Below are positions 1-9,373 of a stretch of DNA of 64,000 bases, piece by piece. The notes beneath the pieces were generated by a model. That model did no database searches. It had not been told where the DNA came from and was given only the letters and a program-made list of their open reading frames with translations. Position 1 is the first letter of the stretch. The number at the start of each line of letters is the position of its first letter. Source of the stretch: Mycolicibacterium aurum (GTDB lineage Bacteria > Actinomycetota > Actinomycetes > Mycobacteriales > Mycobacteriaceae); contig NZ_LR134356.1 of assembly GCF_900637195.1 (NCBI RefSeq), forward strand, positions 1,550,001-1,614,000, given 5' to 3'. The position numbers were made by a program, and so were the translations under genes.

Positions 1-2319
1 ATCTACGGCTGGCGCGGTGCATCGGCCACCAATCTGCCGCGGTTCACCACCGACTTCCCGCTGGCCGACGGAACGCCGGCCCCCACCCTGGAACTGCGCA
101 CCAGTTGGCGTAATCCGCCCGAGGTGCTGCACCTGGCCAACGAGGTGTCTGTCGACGCCCGGCGCCGGTCGGTGGCCGTCCGTGCGCTGCAGCCCCGGCC
201 CGGCGCCGAACCGGGCAACGTGGTGTGCGCGTTGATGTCCGACGTCGAGGCCGAACGCGAGTGGGTCGCCGATCATGTCGCACGGCGGTGGCACGGCGGT
301 CTCGCCGAGACCGGCGCCGCCCCGACCGCCGCGGTTCTGGTGCGCCGCAACGCCGACGCGGCGCCGATGGCAGCGGCACTGAATCGGCGCGGCGTGGCGG
401 TGGAAGTAGTCGGTCTGGCCGGCCTGCTGGCCGTCCCTGAGGTGGCCGACGTCGTCGCGATGCTGAGGTTGTCCGCCGACCCGACGGCAGGGGCAGCTGC
501 GGTGCGGGTGCTGACGGGTCCGCGGTGGCGGCTCGGCGCCCGGGATGTCGCAGCGCTGTGGCGGCGGGCGGTGGACCTCGTCAAAGCCGTCCCGTCCGCG
601 GAGGCCACCTCGGCGACGGCCGAGATCATCGCGCAGCTCGGCCCCGACGCGGATGCGGCTTGCCTGGCTGACGCGATTTGCGATCCGGGATCCGCGGCGG
701 CGTACTCCGAACCGGGCTACGCGCGGATCGTCGCACTGGGGCGGGAGCTGACGTCGCTGCGTGGCCACCTTTCCAGCCCGCTGCCGGACCTTGTCGCCGA
801 GGTGCGCCGCATCCTCGGGGTCGACGCGGAAGTCCGCGCGGCCCAGCCTGTCTCGGCGGGATGGTCGGGCACGGAGCACCTCGATGCGTTCGGTGATGTG
901 GTGGCGGACTTCGCGACACGGGGGCAGTCGACGGTGTCGGCCCTTCTGGCGTACCTGGACATCGCCGAGCAGGTCGAGAACGGTCTCGCGCCCGCGGAGG
1001 TGAACGTGTCCGCCGACCGGGTGCAGATCCTGACGGTGCATGCGGCGAAAGGCCTGGAGTGGCAGATCGTCGCCGTGCCGCATCTGTCGGGGCGGGTGTT
1101 TCCGTCCACCGCGTCCCCTCGTACGTGGCTCACCGATGCTGCCGACCTCCCGCCGCTGCTGCGCGGGGACTGCGCGACGGTGTCCGAGCACGGGGTGCCG
1201 GTATTGGACTGCTCGGATGTCAGCGATCGAAAAGGGCTGTCGGACAAGATCTCGGATCACAAGCGGAGTCTGGATCAACGGCGCACCGACGAGGAACGCC
1301 GACTGCTGTACGTCGCGATCACCCGTGCGGAGCACACCCTGCTGGTGTCCGGACATCACTGGGGGGCCACCGAATCCAAGCCGCGCGGCCCGTCGGCGTT
1401 CCTGTGCGAACTTAAGGCCGTCATCGACGCATCGGTCGACGCCGGCGCGCCGTGCGGAGTCGTCGACGCATGGGCCGAAGCCCCCGCCGACGGTGAGCCC
1501 AACCCGCTGCGCGATCGGGTCATCGAGGCGACATGGCCGGTCGATCCGATCGCGGCGCGCCGCGCACCCACCGACCACGGCGCGCAACTGGTGGCCACCG
1601 CGATGACATCGGAGATCGAGGAGGGCCGACCCGACCCGTTTGGCTGGACCACCGACGTCGATGCCCTGCTGGCCGAGCGTGAACTGGCCGCCCGGCGGCC
1701 TGTACCCCCGCTGCCGCCTCAGCTGTCGGTGAGCTCGCTGGTGGAACTCGGACGCGATCCTGAGGCGGTCGCGCAACGGCTGCAGAGGCGGTTGCCGCGC
1801 CGTCCCGACGCGCAGGCGTTGCTGGGCACCGCGTTTCACGAATGGGTGCAGCGGTACTTCCAGGCGGAGAAGCTCTTCGACCTCGACGACCTGCCCGGTG
1901 CCGTTGACGCGGACCGCCAGGATCGGGGTGAGCTCGAGGAACTCGAGACGGCCTTCGCGCTGTCGCCGTGGGCGGCGCGCACACCGATCGACGTGGAAGT
2001 GCCGTTCGACATGATGATCGCCGGTCATGTCGTACGCGGTCGGATCGATGCGATCTTCGCCGACGACGACGGCGGTGTCACCGTCGTGGACTGGAAGACC
2101 GGTGAACCGCCATCAACCCAGGAGGACTTGCAGCGCAATGCAATCCAGCTCGCCGTCTATCGACTTGCCTGGGCGCGACTGCACGGCCGCCCGGTGTCGT
2201 CGGTGCGGGCGGTGTTTCACTACGTCCGGTCCGGACGCACCGTCGTCCCGGACGTGTTGCCCGACGAGGACGCGCTGACCGCGCTGCTGGCCGAGCAGGT
2301 GGGAGAGGACGCCGCGTGA
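1..2319 (+). CDS. adnB: AdnB, helicase-nuclease subunit (5' truncated by window)
   Basis: The frame is open from base 1, so the N-terminal part lies outside the window. AdnB pairs with AdnA in the mycobacterial AdnAB motor-nuclease that resects double-strand DNA ends. The visible part begins inside the UvrD-like motor (IYGWRGAS, nt 1-24), then carries [10 protein letters not shown] near nt 1033 and LLYVAITRAEH near nt 1306, which are late superfamily-1 helicase motifs. The C-terminal third is a RecB-type nuclease: GTAFHEWVQRYF near nt 1825 and GRID...VVDWKTGE near nt 2040-2105, with the expected Asp and Lys and a downstream QLAVYR. Downstream order (TrkA channel, nudC, mycoredoxin, uvrD2) matches Rv3201c, which is why I call AdnB rather than AdnA. 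The ORF with an internal GTG start at nt 124 is not the true start. Confidence 0.93.
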   Translation: MYGWRGASATNLPRFTTDFPLADGTPAPTLELRTSWRNPPEVLHLANEVSVDARRRSVAVRALQPRPGAEPGNVVCALMSDVEAEREWVADHVARRWHGGLAETGAAPTAAVLVRRNADAAPMAAALNRRGVAVEVVGLAGLLAVPEVADVVAMLRLSADPTAGAAAVRVLTGPRWRLGARDVAALWRRAVDLVKAVPSAEATSATAEIIAQLGPDADAACLADAICDPGSAAAYSEPGYARIVALGRELTSLRGHLSSPLPDLVAEVRRILGVDAEVRAAQPVSAGWSGTEHLDAFGDVVADFATRGQSTVSALLAYLDIAEQVENGLAPAEVNVSADRVQILTVHAAKGLEWQIVAVPHLSGRVFPSTASPRTWLTDAADLPPLLRGDCATVSEHGVPVLDCSDVSDRKGLSDKISDHKRSLDQRRTDEERRLLYVAITRAEHTLLVSGHHWGATESKPRGPSAFLCELKAVIDASVDAGAPCGVVDAWAEAPADGEPNPLRDRVIEATWPVDPIAARRAPTDHGAQLVATAMTSEIEEGRPDPFGWTTDVDALLAERELAARRPVPPLPPQLSVSSLVELGRDPEAVAQRLQRRLPRRPDAQALLGTAFHEWVQRYFQAEKLFDLDDLPGAVDADRQDRGELEELETAFALSPWAARTPIDVEVPFDMMIAGHVVRGRIDAIFADDDGGVTVVDWKTGEPPSTQEDLQRNAIQLAVYRLAWARLHGRPVSSVRAVFHYVRSGRTVVPDVLPDEDALTALLAEQVGEDAA

Positions 2320-2331
2320 GCGCGCCCGACG

Positions 2332-2736
2332 CTAGCTCTCCTTGTAGACCTTCCACGCCTGCGTGATCATCGGCACCTGCAGTGGCAGGCGGGCGATCGC
2401 AGCGATGCGCATGGGCAGCGACTTGCTGGGATCGTTGAACCACATCCGGACCATGTTGGCATTGCCCGGGAACACTCCGATGTACAACGCGATCGCCGAC
2501 AGCGCACCGATGCGGCGCGTCTTGGGCGCCAGCAGCAGAGCGCCGGTGCCGATCTCTGCCACACCCGAGGCGTAGGTGTAGAACCGCGGGGATCCCGGCA
2601 GTTCCTCCGGAATGATGGTGTCGAACGGCTTGGGAGCCGCGAAGTGCAGGATCCCCATTCCGATCAGCCAGGCACCGATTTTGGCGCCACGCGAGGACTG
2701 GGATATCTGCCGCAGTGCCGGCGAGGAAGAGGTCAT
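2332..2736 (-). CDS. DoxX-family small membrane protein
   Basis: This 134-residue protein starts at the ATG at 2734-2736 (MTSSSPALRQ). The longer frame upstream is low-complexity Arg/Ser and runs into the neighbouring channel gene, so I rejected it. Four hydrophobic segments (around KIGAWLIGMGILHF, YASGVAEIGTGALLL, ALSAIALYIGVFPGNANM and the C-terminal LPLQVPMITQAW) fit the four-helix DoxX fold. DoxX-like proteins sit in the cytoplasmic membrane; in mycobacteria a DoxX member is linked to redox homeostasis, but this paralogue's job is unknown. It is convergent with adnB (12 nt) and divergent from the channel gene at 2783, so it is probably transcribed alone. Confidence 0.82.
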   Translation of the reverse strand: MTSSSPALRQISQSSRGAKIGAWLIGMGILHFAAPKPFDTIIPEELPGSPRFYTYASGVAEIGTGALLLAPKTRRIGALSAIALYIGVFPGNANMVRMWFNDPSKSLPMRIAAIARLPLQVPMITQAWKVYKES

Positions 2737-2782
2737 GATTACATTGTGCGGGTGCGGCTGACCCACCCCTTTACCGACCCTC

Positions 2783-3877
2783 GTGGCTGAAGGACGCCTG
2801 CGCCGGCGGCTGCGCCGGTTCGACCAGTCGCTGGCCGACATGCCGGACCACGCGCTCACCGACCGCGTGCAGATCCCGACGACCGCTGTCAGTCCGGCGC
2901 GGCGCATCACCGTCCGGGTCATCTACGCGATGACCGCGCTGTTCGCCGCGGTGATCATCGTGTACCTGGACCGGCACGGCTACCGCGACATCGAGAGCGC
3001 TCCCAACGCCGACGACCCGCTGTCGTTCCTGGACTGCGTGTACTACGCGACGGTGTCGCTGTCGACGACCGGCTACGGCGACATCACGCCGGTCACGCCA
3101 TCCGCGCGACTGATCAATGTCCTGGTGATCACGCCGTTGCGGGTGGCATTCCTGATCGTCCTGATCGGTACCACCGTGGAGACGCTCACCACGCAGTCGC
3201 GGCAGGTCTATCAAATCCAGCGCTGGAGGAGCAGATTGCGTAACCACATCATCATCGTCGGCTACGGCACCAAGGGCCGGACCGCCGCCGCGGCGATGGT
3301 CGGCGACGAGGTCGCTCCCGGCGACATCGTCGTGGTGGACGAGGACACCGCCGCGCTGGAACGGGCCAAGAGCGCCGGGCTCGTCACCGTGCGCGGCAGC
3401 GCCACCGACTCCGAGGTGCTCCGTCTGGCCGGCGCACAGCATGCCAAATCGATCATCGTCGCCACCAACCGCGACGACACCGCCGTCCTGGTGACGCTGA
3501 CCGCCCGCGAGCTTGCGCCCAACGCCAAGATCATCGCCGCGGTCCGCGAGGCCGAGAATCAGCATCTGCTCCAACAGTCCGGGGCGGATTCCACCGTCGT
3601 GACGTCGGAGACTGCGGGCCGCCTCCTCGGCATCGCGGTGCAGACGCCCAGCGTGGTCGAGATGATGGAGGACCTGCTGACGCCGGACCGCGGCTTCGCC
3701 ATCGGCGAGCGCGAAGTCAGCCCGAAAGAGGCCGGTGGGTCGCCGAGGCACTCGAGCGACATCGTGCTCGGAGTCGTGCGCGCCAACAAACTGATTCGGG
3801 TCGACGACCCCGAGGTCGACTCGCTCGAGCTGGGGGATCGGCTGCTGTACATCCGAAGCGCGGACGAGGAGCGATGA
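2783..3877 (+). CDS. Potassium channel with RCK (TrkA-N) domain, Rv3200c-like
   Basis: The 364-residue protein starts at GTG 2783. Layout: a basic N-terminus, a transmembrane helix at about residues 44-61, a pore loop with the K+ selectivity filter TTGYGD (about 95-100), a second helix at about 113-132, then a cytoplasmic RCK/TrkA-N Rossmann domain opening with NHIIIVGYGTKGRTAAA (about 154-170), and a TrkA-C-like tail. This two-helix plus RCK architecture is that of MthK-like ligand-gated potassium channels. Its stop overlaps the nudC start (3874-3877, ATGA), so the two are translationally coupled. The orthologous order in M. tuberculosis is Rv3200c-nudC. Confidence 0.92.
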   Translation: MAEGRLRRRLRRFDQSLADMPDHALTDRVQIPTTAVSPARRITVRVIYAMTALFAAVIIVYLDRHGYRDIESAPNADDPLSFLDCVYYATVSLSTTGYGDITPVTPSARLINVLVITPLRVAFLIVLIGTTVETLTTQSRQVYQIQRWRSRLRNHIIIVGYGTKGRTAAAAMVGDEVAPGDIVVVDEDTAALERAKSAGLVTVRGSATDSEVLRLAGAQHAKSIIVATNRDDTAVLVTLTARELAPNAKIIAAVREAENQHLLQQSGADSTVVTSETAGRLLGIAVQTPSVVEMMEDLLTPDRGFAIGEREVSPKEAGGSPRHSSDIVLGVVRANKLIRVDDPEVDSLELGDRLLYIRSADEER

Positions 3878-4800
3878 GCGCGTTCCGTCTCCGCAATGTT
3901 CCCCTGCTGTCCCGGGTGGGCGCCGACCGCGCCGACACGCTGCGCACAGACATCGACGCCGCGGTCGCCGGCTGGAGCGAGGCTCTGCTGCTCCGGGTGG
4001 ACCGCCGCAACCAGGTGCTGATCTCCGATGGCCGCGCGGTGCTCAACAGGGCCGCCTCGGCCGGAGATGCGCCGCCGGAGGACGCCGTGTTCCTCGGCCG
4101 CCTCGGCGACGGCCGCCACGTGTGGGCGCTGCGCTCCGACCTCGAGCCTCCGGAGGACCCCGACGCCGCCACCGAGGTGCTCGACCTGCGCCGCACCGGT
4201 GACGTCTTCGACGATGTCAGCGCGCAGCTCGTCGCCACCGCGACGGCGCTACTGAATTGGCACGACAATGCCCGGTTCAGCCCGGTCGACGGTGCACCGA
4301 CCAGGCCGATCAAAAGTGGTTGGGGTCGCATCAACCCGGTGACGGGTCATGAGGAGTTTCCGCGTATCGACCCGGCGGTGATCTGCCTGGTGCACGACGG
4401 GCACGACCGCGCCGTGCTGGCCCGCCAGACGGTGTGGCCGCCGCGGCTGTTCTCGATCCTGGCCGGCTTCGTGGAGGCGGGTGAGTCGTTCGAGTCCTGT
4501 GTGGTCCGCGAGATCGCCGAGGAGGTCGGTCTGCACGTCACCGACGTCGAATACCTGGGGTCGCAGCCGTGGCCGTTCCCTCGGTCGTTGATGATCGGGT
4601 TCCATGCGCTCGGCGACCCGGATCAGCCGTTCGCCTTCAACGACGGGGAGATCGCCGAGGCCGCGTGGTTCACCCGCGCGGAAATCCGCGAGGCCCTCGG
4701 GCAGGGAGACTGGGGTTCGGGCAGCAGCTCGCGGCTCCTGCTCCCCGGGTCGATCTCGATCGCCAGGGAGATCATCGAGTCCTGGGCCGCGCTGGACTGA
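3874..4800 (+). CDS. nudC: NADH pyrophosphatase NudC
   Basis: The 308-residue Nudix hydrolase cleaves NADH (and, in the family, NAD-capped RNA or NAD adducts) to NMNH and AMP. The Nudix box runs at about residues 198-220 (GFVEAGESFE, then REIAEEVGL). The NADH-specific motif SQPWPFP follows at about 230-236, ten residues after the box, which separates NudC from generic Nudix proteins. The zinc-ribbon cysteines of E. coli NudC are absent: the segment before the catalytic domain reads SGWGRINPVTGHEEFPRIDP. It overlaps the upstream channel gene by 4 nt. In M. tuberculosis the orthologue is Rv3199c, of similar length. Confidence 0.95.
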   Translation: MSAFRLRNVPLLSRVGADRADTLRTDIDAAVAGWSEALLLRVDRRNQVLISDGRAVLNRAASAGDAPPEDAVFLGRLGDGRHVWALRSDLEPPEDPDAATEVLDLRRTGDVFDDVSAQLVATATALLNWHDNARFSPVDGAPTRPIKSGWGRINPVTGHEEFPRIDPAVICLVHDGHDRAVLARQTVWPPRLFSILAGFVEAGESFESCVVREIAEEVGLHVTDVEYLGSQPWPFPRSLMIGFHALGDPDQPFAFNDGEIAEAAWFTRAEIREALGQGDWGSGSSSRLLLPGSISIAREIIESWAALD

Positions 4801-4805
4801 TCGAG

Positions 4806-5057
4806 CTAGCCGGCCAGTTTGGCCTTGACCTGCGCCCCGCTCGGATTCGTCAGCGTCGACCCGTCGGCGAACTTCAGCGTCGGGACGACGTGGTTGCCGC
4901 CGTTGACCGATCCGACGAATTCCGCCGCGGCGGGGTCTTCTTCGATGTTGACCTCGGCGAAGGTGATCCCCTCGTTCTTCAGGACTTTCTTCAGCCGTAC
5001 GCAGTAGCCACACCACGACGTGGTGTACATCGTCACTGCAGGTGCATCTGTGCTCAT
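4806..5057 (-). CDS. mrx1: Mycoredoxin-1 (glutaredoxin-like)
   Basis: An 83-residue thioredoxin-fold protein with the active site WCGYC (residues 15-19) and the cis-proline region HVVPTLKF. In mycobacteria Mrx1 (Rv3198A) reduces mycothiol-mixed disulfides using mycothiol and mycothione reductase; it is cytosolic. The start is the ATG at 5055-5057 (MSTDAPAVTM). The much longer open frame upstream is antisense to uvrD2 and was discarded. The gene is convergent with nudC (5 nt between stops) and divergent from uvrD2 (82 nt), so the 5058-5139 gap must hold both promoters. Confidence 0.95.
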   Translation of the reverse strand: MSTDAPAVTMYTTSWCGYCVRLKKVLKNEGITFAEVNIEEDPAAAEFVGSVNGGNHVVPTLKFADGSTLTNPSGAQVKAKLAG

Positions 5058-5139
5058 AAGTCGTTCAACGTAGCCGATGCTGCCAACATGCCCGATCCGC
5101 GGCCCGCGTTTGTCGGGCGACGCTGACATGATGGTCGGC

Positions 5140-7251
5140 ATGTCCCCAACGGCCTCGAGTGAACGGCTGCTGGGCGACCTCGACGACGAACAGCGTGAGG
5201 CCGTGCTCGCGCCCCGCGGTCCCGTCTGCGTCCTCGCGGGCGCAGGCACCGGTAAGACCCGCACCATCACCCGCCGGATCGCGCACCTGGTGACTGCCGG
5301 GCATGTCGCGCCGGGCCAGGTGTTGGCCGTGACGTTCACTCAGCGTGCTGCCGGGGAGATGCGGAGCCGGTTGCGCGCGCTGGACGAGGGCGCGGGTACC
5401 GGCGCCGTGCAGGCGCAGACGTTTCACGCCGCGGCACGCCGCCAGCTGGCCTATTTCTGGCCGCGGGTCGTGGGCACCACCGACTGGCAGTTGATGGACA
5501 GCAAGTTCGCCATCGTCGCGCAGGCCGCCAACCGTGCCGCGTTGCCCACAGGCACCGACAACGTCCGCGACCTGGCCGGTGAAATCGAGTGGGCCAAGGC
5601 CTCGTTGATCAGCCCGGAGGACTACGCCCGATCCGTGGCCGAGATCGGCCGCGACATTCCCTTCGATGCGGCCAAGGTCGCCTCGGTCTACGCCAACTAC
5701 GAGTCACTGAAGACCCGCCGCGACGATCTCGTGCTCCTCGATTTCGACGACCTGCTGCTGCACACCGCGGCCGCCATCGAGAACGACGCCGCGGTCGCCC
5801 AGGAGTTCCGTGACCGGTACCGCTGCTTCGTGGTCGACGAATACCAGGATGTGACTCCGCTGCAGCAGCGGGTGCTCGACGCCTGGCTCGGCGGCCGTGA
5901 TGACCTGACCGTCGTCGGCGATGCCAACCAGACCATCTATTCGTTCACGGGGGCCTCCCCGCGTTATCTTCTGGACTTCTCGCGACGCTTCCCCGACGCC
6001 GCGGTGGTGCGCCTGGAACGCGACTACCGTTCCACGCCGCAGGTGGTGTCGCTGGCCAACCGTGTCATCGCCGCTGCGCGCGGCAGGATGGCCGGCAGCA
6101 AGCTGCACCTGGTCGGCCAACGCCCCCCGGGTCCGGAGCCACTGTTCAAGGAGTATCCCGACGAGGTCGCCGAAGCCACGGCGGTGGCCTGCAGTATCAA
6201 GAAGCTCATCGAATCGGGCACGGCGGCTTCCGAAGTCGCGGTCCTCTACCGCATCAACGCGCAATCCGAGGTTTACGAGGAGGCCCTCACCGAGGCGGGC
6301 ATCCCGTTCCAGGTGCGCGGCGGTGAAGGATTCTTCAGCCGTCAGGAGGTCCGGCAGGCTCTGCTGGCGCTGCAGCGCGTTGCCGAGCGTGGGCCCGAGG
6401 ACGGTGCGGGCCCGTTGCCGGAGGTCGTGCGCTCGACGCTCGAACCGCTGGGTCTGACCGCCGAACCGCCGGCGGGCACCCGCGCCCGGGATCGCTGGGA
6501 GGCGCTCGTCGCGCTCGCCGAACTCGTCGACGACGAAGTGGCGCAGCGTCCGCAGCTGGATCTGCGCTCCTTGCTCGCCGAGTTGCGTCAGCGCGCCGAT
6601 TCGCGGCACCCACCCATCGTGCAGGGCGTCACGCTCGCCTCACTGCATGCGGCGAAGGGTCTGGAGTGGGACGCGGTGTTCCTCGTCGGGGTCGCCGACA
6701 ACACATTGCCGATCTCGCACGCACTGGCCCACGGCCCCGACAGCGAGCAGGTCGAGGAGGAGCGGCGCCTGTTCTACGTCGGAATCACCCGCGCGCGAGT
6801 GCATTTGACGCTCAGCTGGGCACTGGCCCGCAACCCGGGTGGCAGGCAGGGGCGCCGCCCGTCGCGGTTCCTCAACGGCGTCGCGCCCCAATCGCAGCGT
6901 GACGACGGCCCGAGTAAACCGCGCAGGCAACGCGGGCCCGCGCCCCGCTGCCGGGTCTGCAACGCGGTGTTGACGTCACCGCCGGCCATCATGTTGCGCC
7001 GATGCGAGACCTGCCCGTCCGACCTGGACGAAGAGCTGCTCGCCAACCTGAAGGACTGGCGGCTGCGGATCTCCAAGGAGACGAGCGTTCCTGCCTATGT
7101 GATCTTCACCGACAACACTCTGATCGCGATCGCCGAGGCGCTGCCGGCCGACGATGCCGCGCTGGTGGCGATCCCGGGCATCGGTGCCCGCAAGCTCGAG
7201 CAGTTCGGCCCCGATGTCCTCGCGTTGGTCAAGGGCCGCCAAAGTTCATAA
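5140..7251 (+). CDS. uvrD2: DNA helicase UvrD2
   Basis: This is a 703-residue superfamily-1 3'-to-5' helicase. I start it at ATG 5140 ([20 protein letters not shown]), which matches the usual length of about 700; an in-frame ATG at 5077 adds 21 unlikely residues. Walker A is AGAGTGKT (about 33-40), Walker B VVDEYQD, with [25 protein letters not shown] and FYVGITRAR following. The C-terminus has the UvrD2 signature: a tetracysteine module (CRVC...CETC, about 605-630) linked to an HRDC domain ([29 protein letters not shown]). UvrD2 is essential in M. tuberculosis. It sits immediately upstream of the whiB7 leader. Confidence 0.96.
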   Translation: MSPTASSERLLGDLDDEQREAVLAPRGPVCVLAGAGTGKTRTITRRIAHLVTAGHVAPGQVLAVTFTQRAAGEMRSRLRALDEGAGTGAVQAQTFHAAARRQLAYFWPRVVGTTDWQLMDSKFAIVAQAANRAALPTGTDNVRDLAGEIEWAKASLISPEDYARSVAEIGRDIPFDAAKVASVYANYESLKTRRDDLVLLDFDDLLLHTAAAIENDAAVAQEFRDRYRCFVVDEYQDVTPLQQRVLDAWLGGRDDLTVVGDANQTIYSFTGASPRYLLDFSRRFPDAAVVRLERDYRSTPQVVSLANRVIAAARGRMAGSKLHLVGQRPPGPEPLFKEYPDEVAEATAVACSIKKLIESGTAASEVAVLYRINAQSEVYEEALTEAGIPFQVRGGEGFFSRQEVRQALLALQRVAERGPEDGAGPLPEVVRSTLEPLGLTAEPPAGTRARDRWEALVALAELVDDEVAQRPQLDLRSLLAELRQRADSRHPPIVQGVTLASLHAAKGLEWDAVFLVGVADNTLPISHALAHGPDSEQVEEERRLFYVGITRARVHLTLSWALARNPGGRQGRRPSRFLNGVAPQSQRDDGPSKPRRQRGPAPRCRVCNAVLTSPPAIMLRRCETCPSDLDEELLANLKDWRLRISKETSVPAYVIFTDNTLIAIAEALPADDAALVAIPGIGARKLEQFGPDVLALVKGRQSS

Positions 7252-7273
7252 AGATTCCGCCAAAACCGCTGGT

Positions 7274-7313
7274 CAAAAATGAGTTGTCGAGATTGGCTGG
7301 TAGCCTCTAGCCT
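7274..7313 (+). promoter_or_regulatory. Probable whiB7 promoter with AT-rich WhiB7 element
   Basis: CAAAAAT at 7274-7280 lies 3 nt upstream of a -35-like TTGTCG (7284-7289), followed after 18 nt by TAGCCT (7308-7313). WhiB7 is known to activate promoters through an A/T-rich tract just upstream of the -35 via its AT-hook, and whiB7 itself is autoregulated. The arrangement fits, and the next features downstream are the leader ORF and attenuator. No transcription start is proven. Confidence 0.6.
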
Positions 7314-7361
7314 CAGATACACACAGACGAGTGCCATGTGCGAGAGGAGGGTGTCACGACA

Positions 7362-7544
7362 ATGAACAGCAATTCCACAGTCTTCGGCGTAAGCGCTGTC
7401 GGCATGTCGCGGGCCCTCCATGCCCCCATTGGGGCGCATCCCGCCATTGCCGCAGCCACCGCTGTCGCCGCCGCGCCGCGTAAGCGTCGTGCCGCCGCCG
7501 CTACGGCTGTCGCGTCCGTGAGGGGCTTCACCTTCAACACCTAG
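7362..7544 (+). CDS. whiB7 leader peptide uORF
   Basis: A 60-residue Ala/Val-rich ORF begins at ATG 7362 with GAGGAGG about 12 nt upstream. The peptide starts MNSNSTVFGVSAVG, has a PRKRR cluster in the middle, and ends RGFTFNT. It sits in the long leader between the whiB7 promoter and an intrinsic terminator. Mycobacterial whiB7 leaders are known to carry a uORF whose stalled translation (by ribosome-targeting antibiotics) relieves premature termination. The peptide resembles no enzyme, and its role is inferred from position. Confidence 0.7.
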   Translation: MNSNSTVFGVSAVGMSRALHAPIGAHPAIAAATAVAAAPRKRRAAAATAVASVRGFTFNT

Positions 7545-7566
7545 CTGAAGCCTCACTCCGCCTCCC

Positions 7567-7610
7567 AGGCCACGGACCCGCAACCACGGATCCGTGGCCT
7601 TCTTGTTTTT
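7567..7610 (+). terminator. whiB7 leader attenuator (intrinsic terminator)
   Basis: A 10-bp perfect stem, AGGCCACGGA (7567-7576) with TCCGTGGCCT (7591-7600), is followed by TCTTGTTTTT (7601-7610). The loop itself contains a second copy of CCACGGA (7584-7590) that can pair with the same 3' arm (7591-7597), giving two mutually exclusive hairpins. It lies between the uORF stop and whiB7, as expected of a transcription attenuator. Confidence 0.85.
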
Positions 7611-7697
7611 CCGAGAACCTGGTTACAGATCCCCCGAAAAGAGTTCAGACAGAAGCAGTTAGACAAGTTGTAACGACCAGGAAGCAGAGGACCGGAC

Positions 7698-7973
7698 ATG
7701 TCTTCGCCGACATGCGAGATGACGAAGCTAGCGGTGCCGTGTCATGTCGAGGATCCCGATCTGTGGTTCGCGGAGGATCCCCGCGACCTCGATCGTGCCA
7801 AGGCGCTGTGTGCGGAGTGCCCGCTCCGGCGGGAATGCCTCAACGCGGCGCTGGAACGTCAGGAGCCTTGGGGTGTGTGGGGTGGTGAGATCCTCGACCG
7901 CGGTTCGGTGATCGCTCGCAAGCGACCGCGTGGTCGCCCCCGCAAGGACGCGGAAGAGACTGTCGCCGCCTGA
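7698..7973 (+). CDS. whiB7: WhiB7, Fe-S transcriptional activator of intrinsic antibiotic resistance
   Basis: The 91-residue Wbl protein has four cysteines for a [4Fe-4S] cluster (Cys at about 15, then CAECPLRREC at about 38-47), the WhiB-type turn GVWGGE, and a C-terminal AT-hook RGRPRK. The AT-hook is diagnostic of WhiB7 among Wbl proteins. It binds SigA and activates macrolide, tetracycline and aminoglycoside tolerance genes in mycobacteria. It is preceded by the uORF/attenuator leader, so expression is probably controlled by ribosome stalling plus autoactivation. It is convergent with the ABC1 kinase gene, with 19 nt between stops. Confidence 0.96.
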   Translation: MSSPTCEMTKLAVPCHVEDPDLWFAEDPRDLDRAKALCAECPLRRECLNAALERQEPWGVWGGEILDRGSVIARKRPRGRPRKDAEETVAA

Positions 7974-7992
7974 CATTCGGCCGGCCCCGGCG

Positions 7993-9327
7993 CTACACCG
8001 CGTCGGGGTCGGCGAATCCTGGGACTGTCTCCTCGGCGATCTGCCGCGTGGGGACGTGCGCGTCGAGCTGACAGGAGATGGCGACGATCGACGCGATCAC
8101 CCGCATCGGGATGGCCATCTTCGGTGGGATGTCCATCTGCCGGGCAGCTTTGATCTGCCCTGCAGCCTTGTCGAGCTCCAGCGTGGTCATTCTCTGCAGC
8201 CACTTACGGGTGTAGTGGAATACCGGCACTTCGAGCGGGTCGACGTATTGCTTGAGCATGTCGTCGATTTCGCGGATGGACACCTGCTGGCCCTTCTGGA
8301 TGAAGCCGGCCTTCTGCATGGTGGGTAACAATTTGTCGTAGTTCTTGTCGACCGCATACCGAAGCGTCTGGCCGAGCTCGATCGGCCAGCCGCCGGGCAT
8401 CGGTGCGACCGCGCCGAAGTCGATGACACCCATCTTGTCGTCGGGCATCAACATGAAGTTGCCGGGGTGGGCGTCGCCGTGCACCATCTCCAGCCGGCCC
8501 GGAGCGTCGTTGCAGAAGACGAACAGCCGGGTGGCCATCAGGTCACGCTGTTCCTGGGTGCCCTCGCGGATGATCTGGGACAGCGGAATGCCTTCGATCC
8601 ACTCCTGGATGACCACCTTGGGCGCGCTGGCCACCACGCGCGGCACGACGAAGTGGGGGTCACCGTCGTAGGCCTTGGCGAACGCGCGCTGGTTGTCGGC
8701 CTCCAGCCGGTAGTCCAGTTCCATCTCGGTGCGTTCGATCAGCTCGTTGACGATACCCTGCACGTCGGCGCCGGGGGAGAGCTGCTTGAGCACGCTGACC
8801 ATCCGCTGCATCGTTTTCAGGTCGGCGCGCAGCGCTTCGTCGGCGCCGGGGTACTGAATCTTGACTGCGACGTCGCGGCCGTCGGCCCACACGGCCTTGT
8901 GCACCTGGCCGATGCTGGCCGATGCCACCGACTTGTCGTCGAACGACTGGAACCGTTCCCGCCACTTGGTGCCCAGCTGCTGGTTGAGCACCCGGTGCAC
9001 CTTGTCCGCGGACATCGGCGGGGCCTCGCGCTGCAGCTTGGTCAATGCCTCGCGGTAGGGCTTGCCGTACTGCTCGGGGATCGCGGCCTCCATGACCGAC
9101 AGGGCCTGGCCCACTTTCATGGCACCGCCCTTGAGCTCGCCGAGCACGGTGAACAGTTGCTGAGCGGCCTTGTCCATCAGCTCGGCGTTGACTTCGTCTT
9201 TCGACATGCCGGTCAGACGTTTGCCGAACCCGAGTGCCGCGCGCCCCGCCATCCCGACAGGCAGTGACGCCAACTTGGCATTCCGTGCCGCCCGCCCCCG
9301 CTTGATCTCGCTCACGTCATCCATCAT
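7993..9327 (-). CDS. ABC1/ADCK (UbiB-like) atypical kinase, Rv3197-like
   Basis: The 444-residue protein starts at one of two adjacent ATGs (9325-9327 or 9322-9324, MMDDVSEIKRG). The open frame extends further upstream only through antisense of the next gene. UbiB-family hallmarks are present: the KxGQ motif in GAMKVGQALS, the Ala-rich loop SVASASIGQVHKA replacing the P-loop, VAVKIQYPG with the ATP lysine, ELDYRLEADNQ, VHGDAHPGNFML and VIDFGAV. Family members are atypical kinases or ATPases acting on quinone or lipid metabolism; the mycobacterial substrate is not established. It is adjacent to whiB7 as in M. tuberculosis. Confidence 0.9.
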   Translation of the reverse strand: MMDDVSEIKRGRAARNAKLASLPVGMAGRAALGFGKRLTGMSKDEVNAELMDKAAQQLFTVLGELKGGAMKVGQALSVMEAAIPEQYGKPYREALTKLQREAPPMSADKVHRVLNQQLGTKWRERFQSFDDKSVASASIGQVHKAVWADGRDVAVKIQYPGADEALRADLKTMQRMVSVLKQLSPGADVQGIVNELIERTEMELDYRLEADNQRAFAKAYDGDPHFVVPRVVASAPKVVIQEWIEGIPLSQIIREGTQEQRDLMATRLFVFCNDAPGRLEMVHGDAHPGNFMLMPDDKMGVIDFGAVAPMPGGWPIELGQTLRYAVDKNYDKLLPTMQKAGFIQKGQQVSIREIDDMLKQYVDPLEVPVFHYTRKWLQRMTTLELDKAAGQIKAARQMDIPPKMAIPMRVIASIVAISCQLDAHVPTRQIAEETVPGFADPDAV

Positions 9328-9373
9328 CCACGAACGCGGTGAACTTCCACCAACCAGTTGGAAAGCCTTGCCG

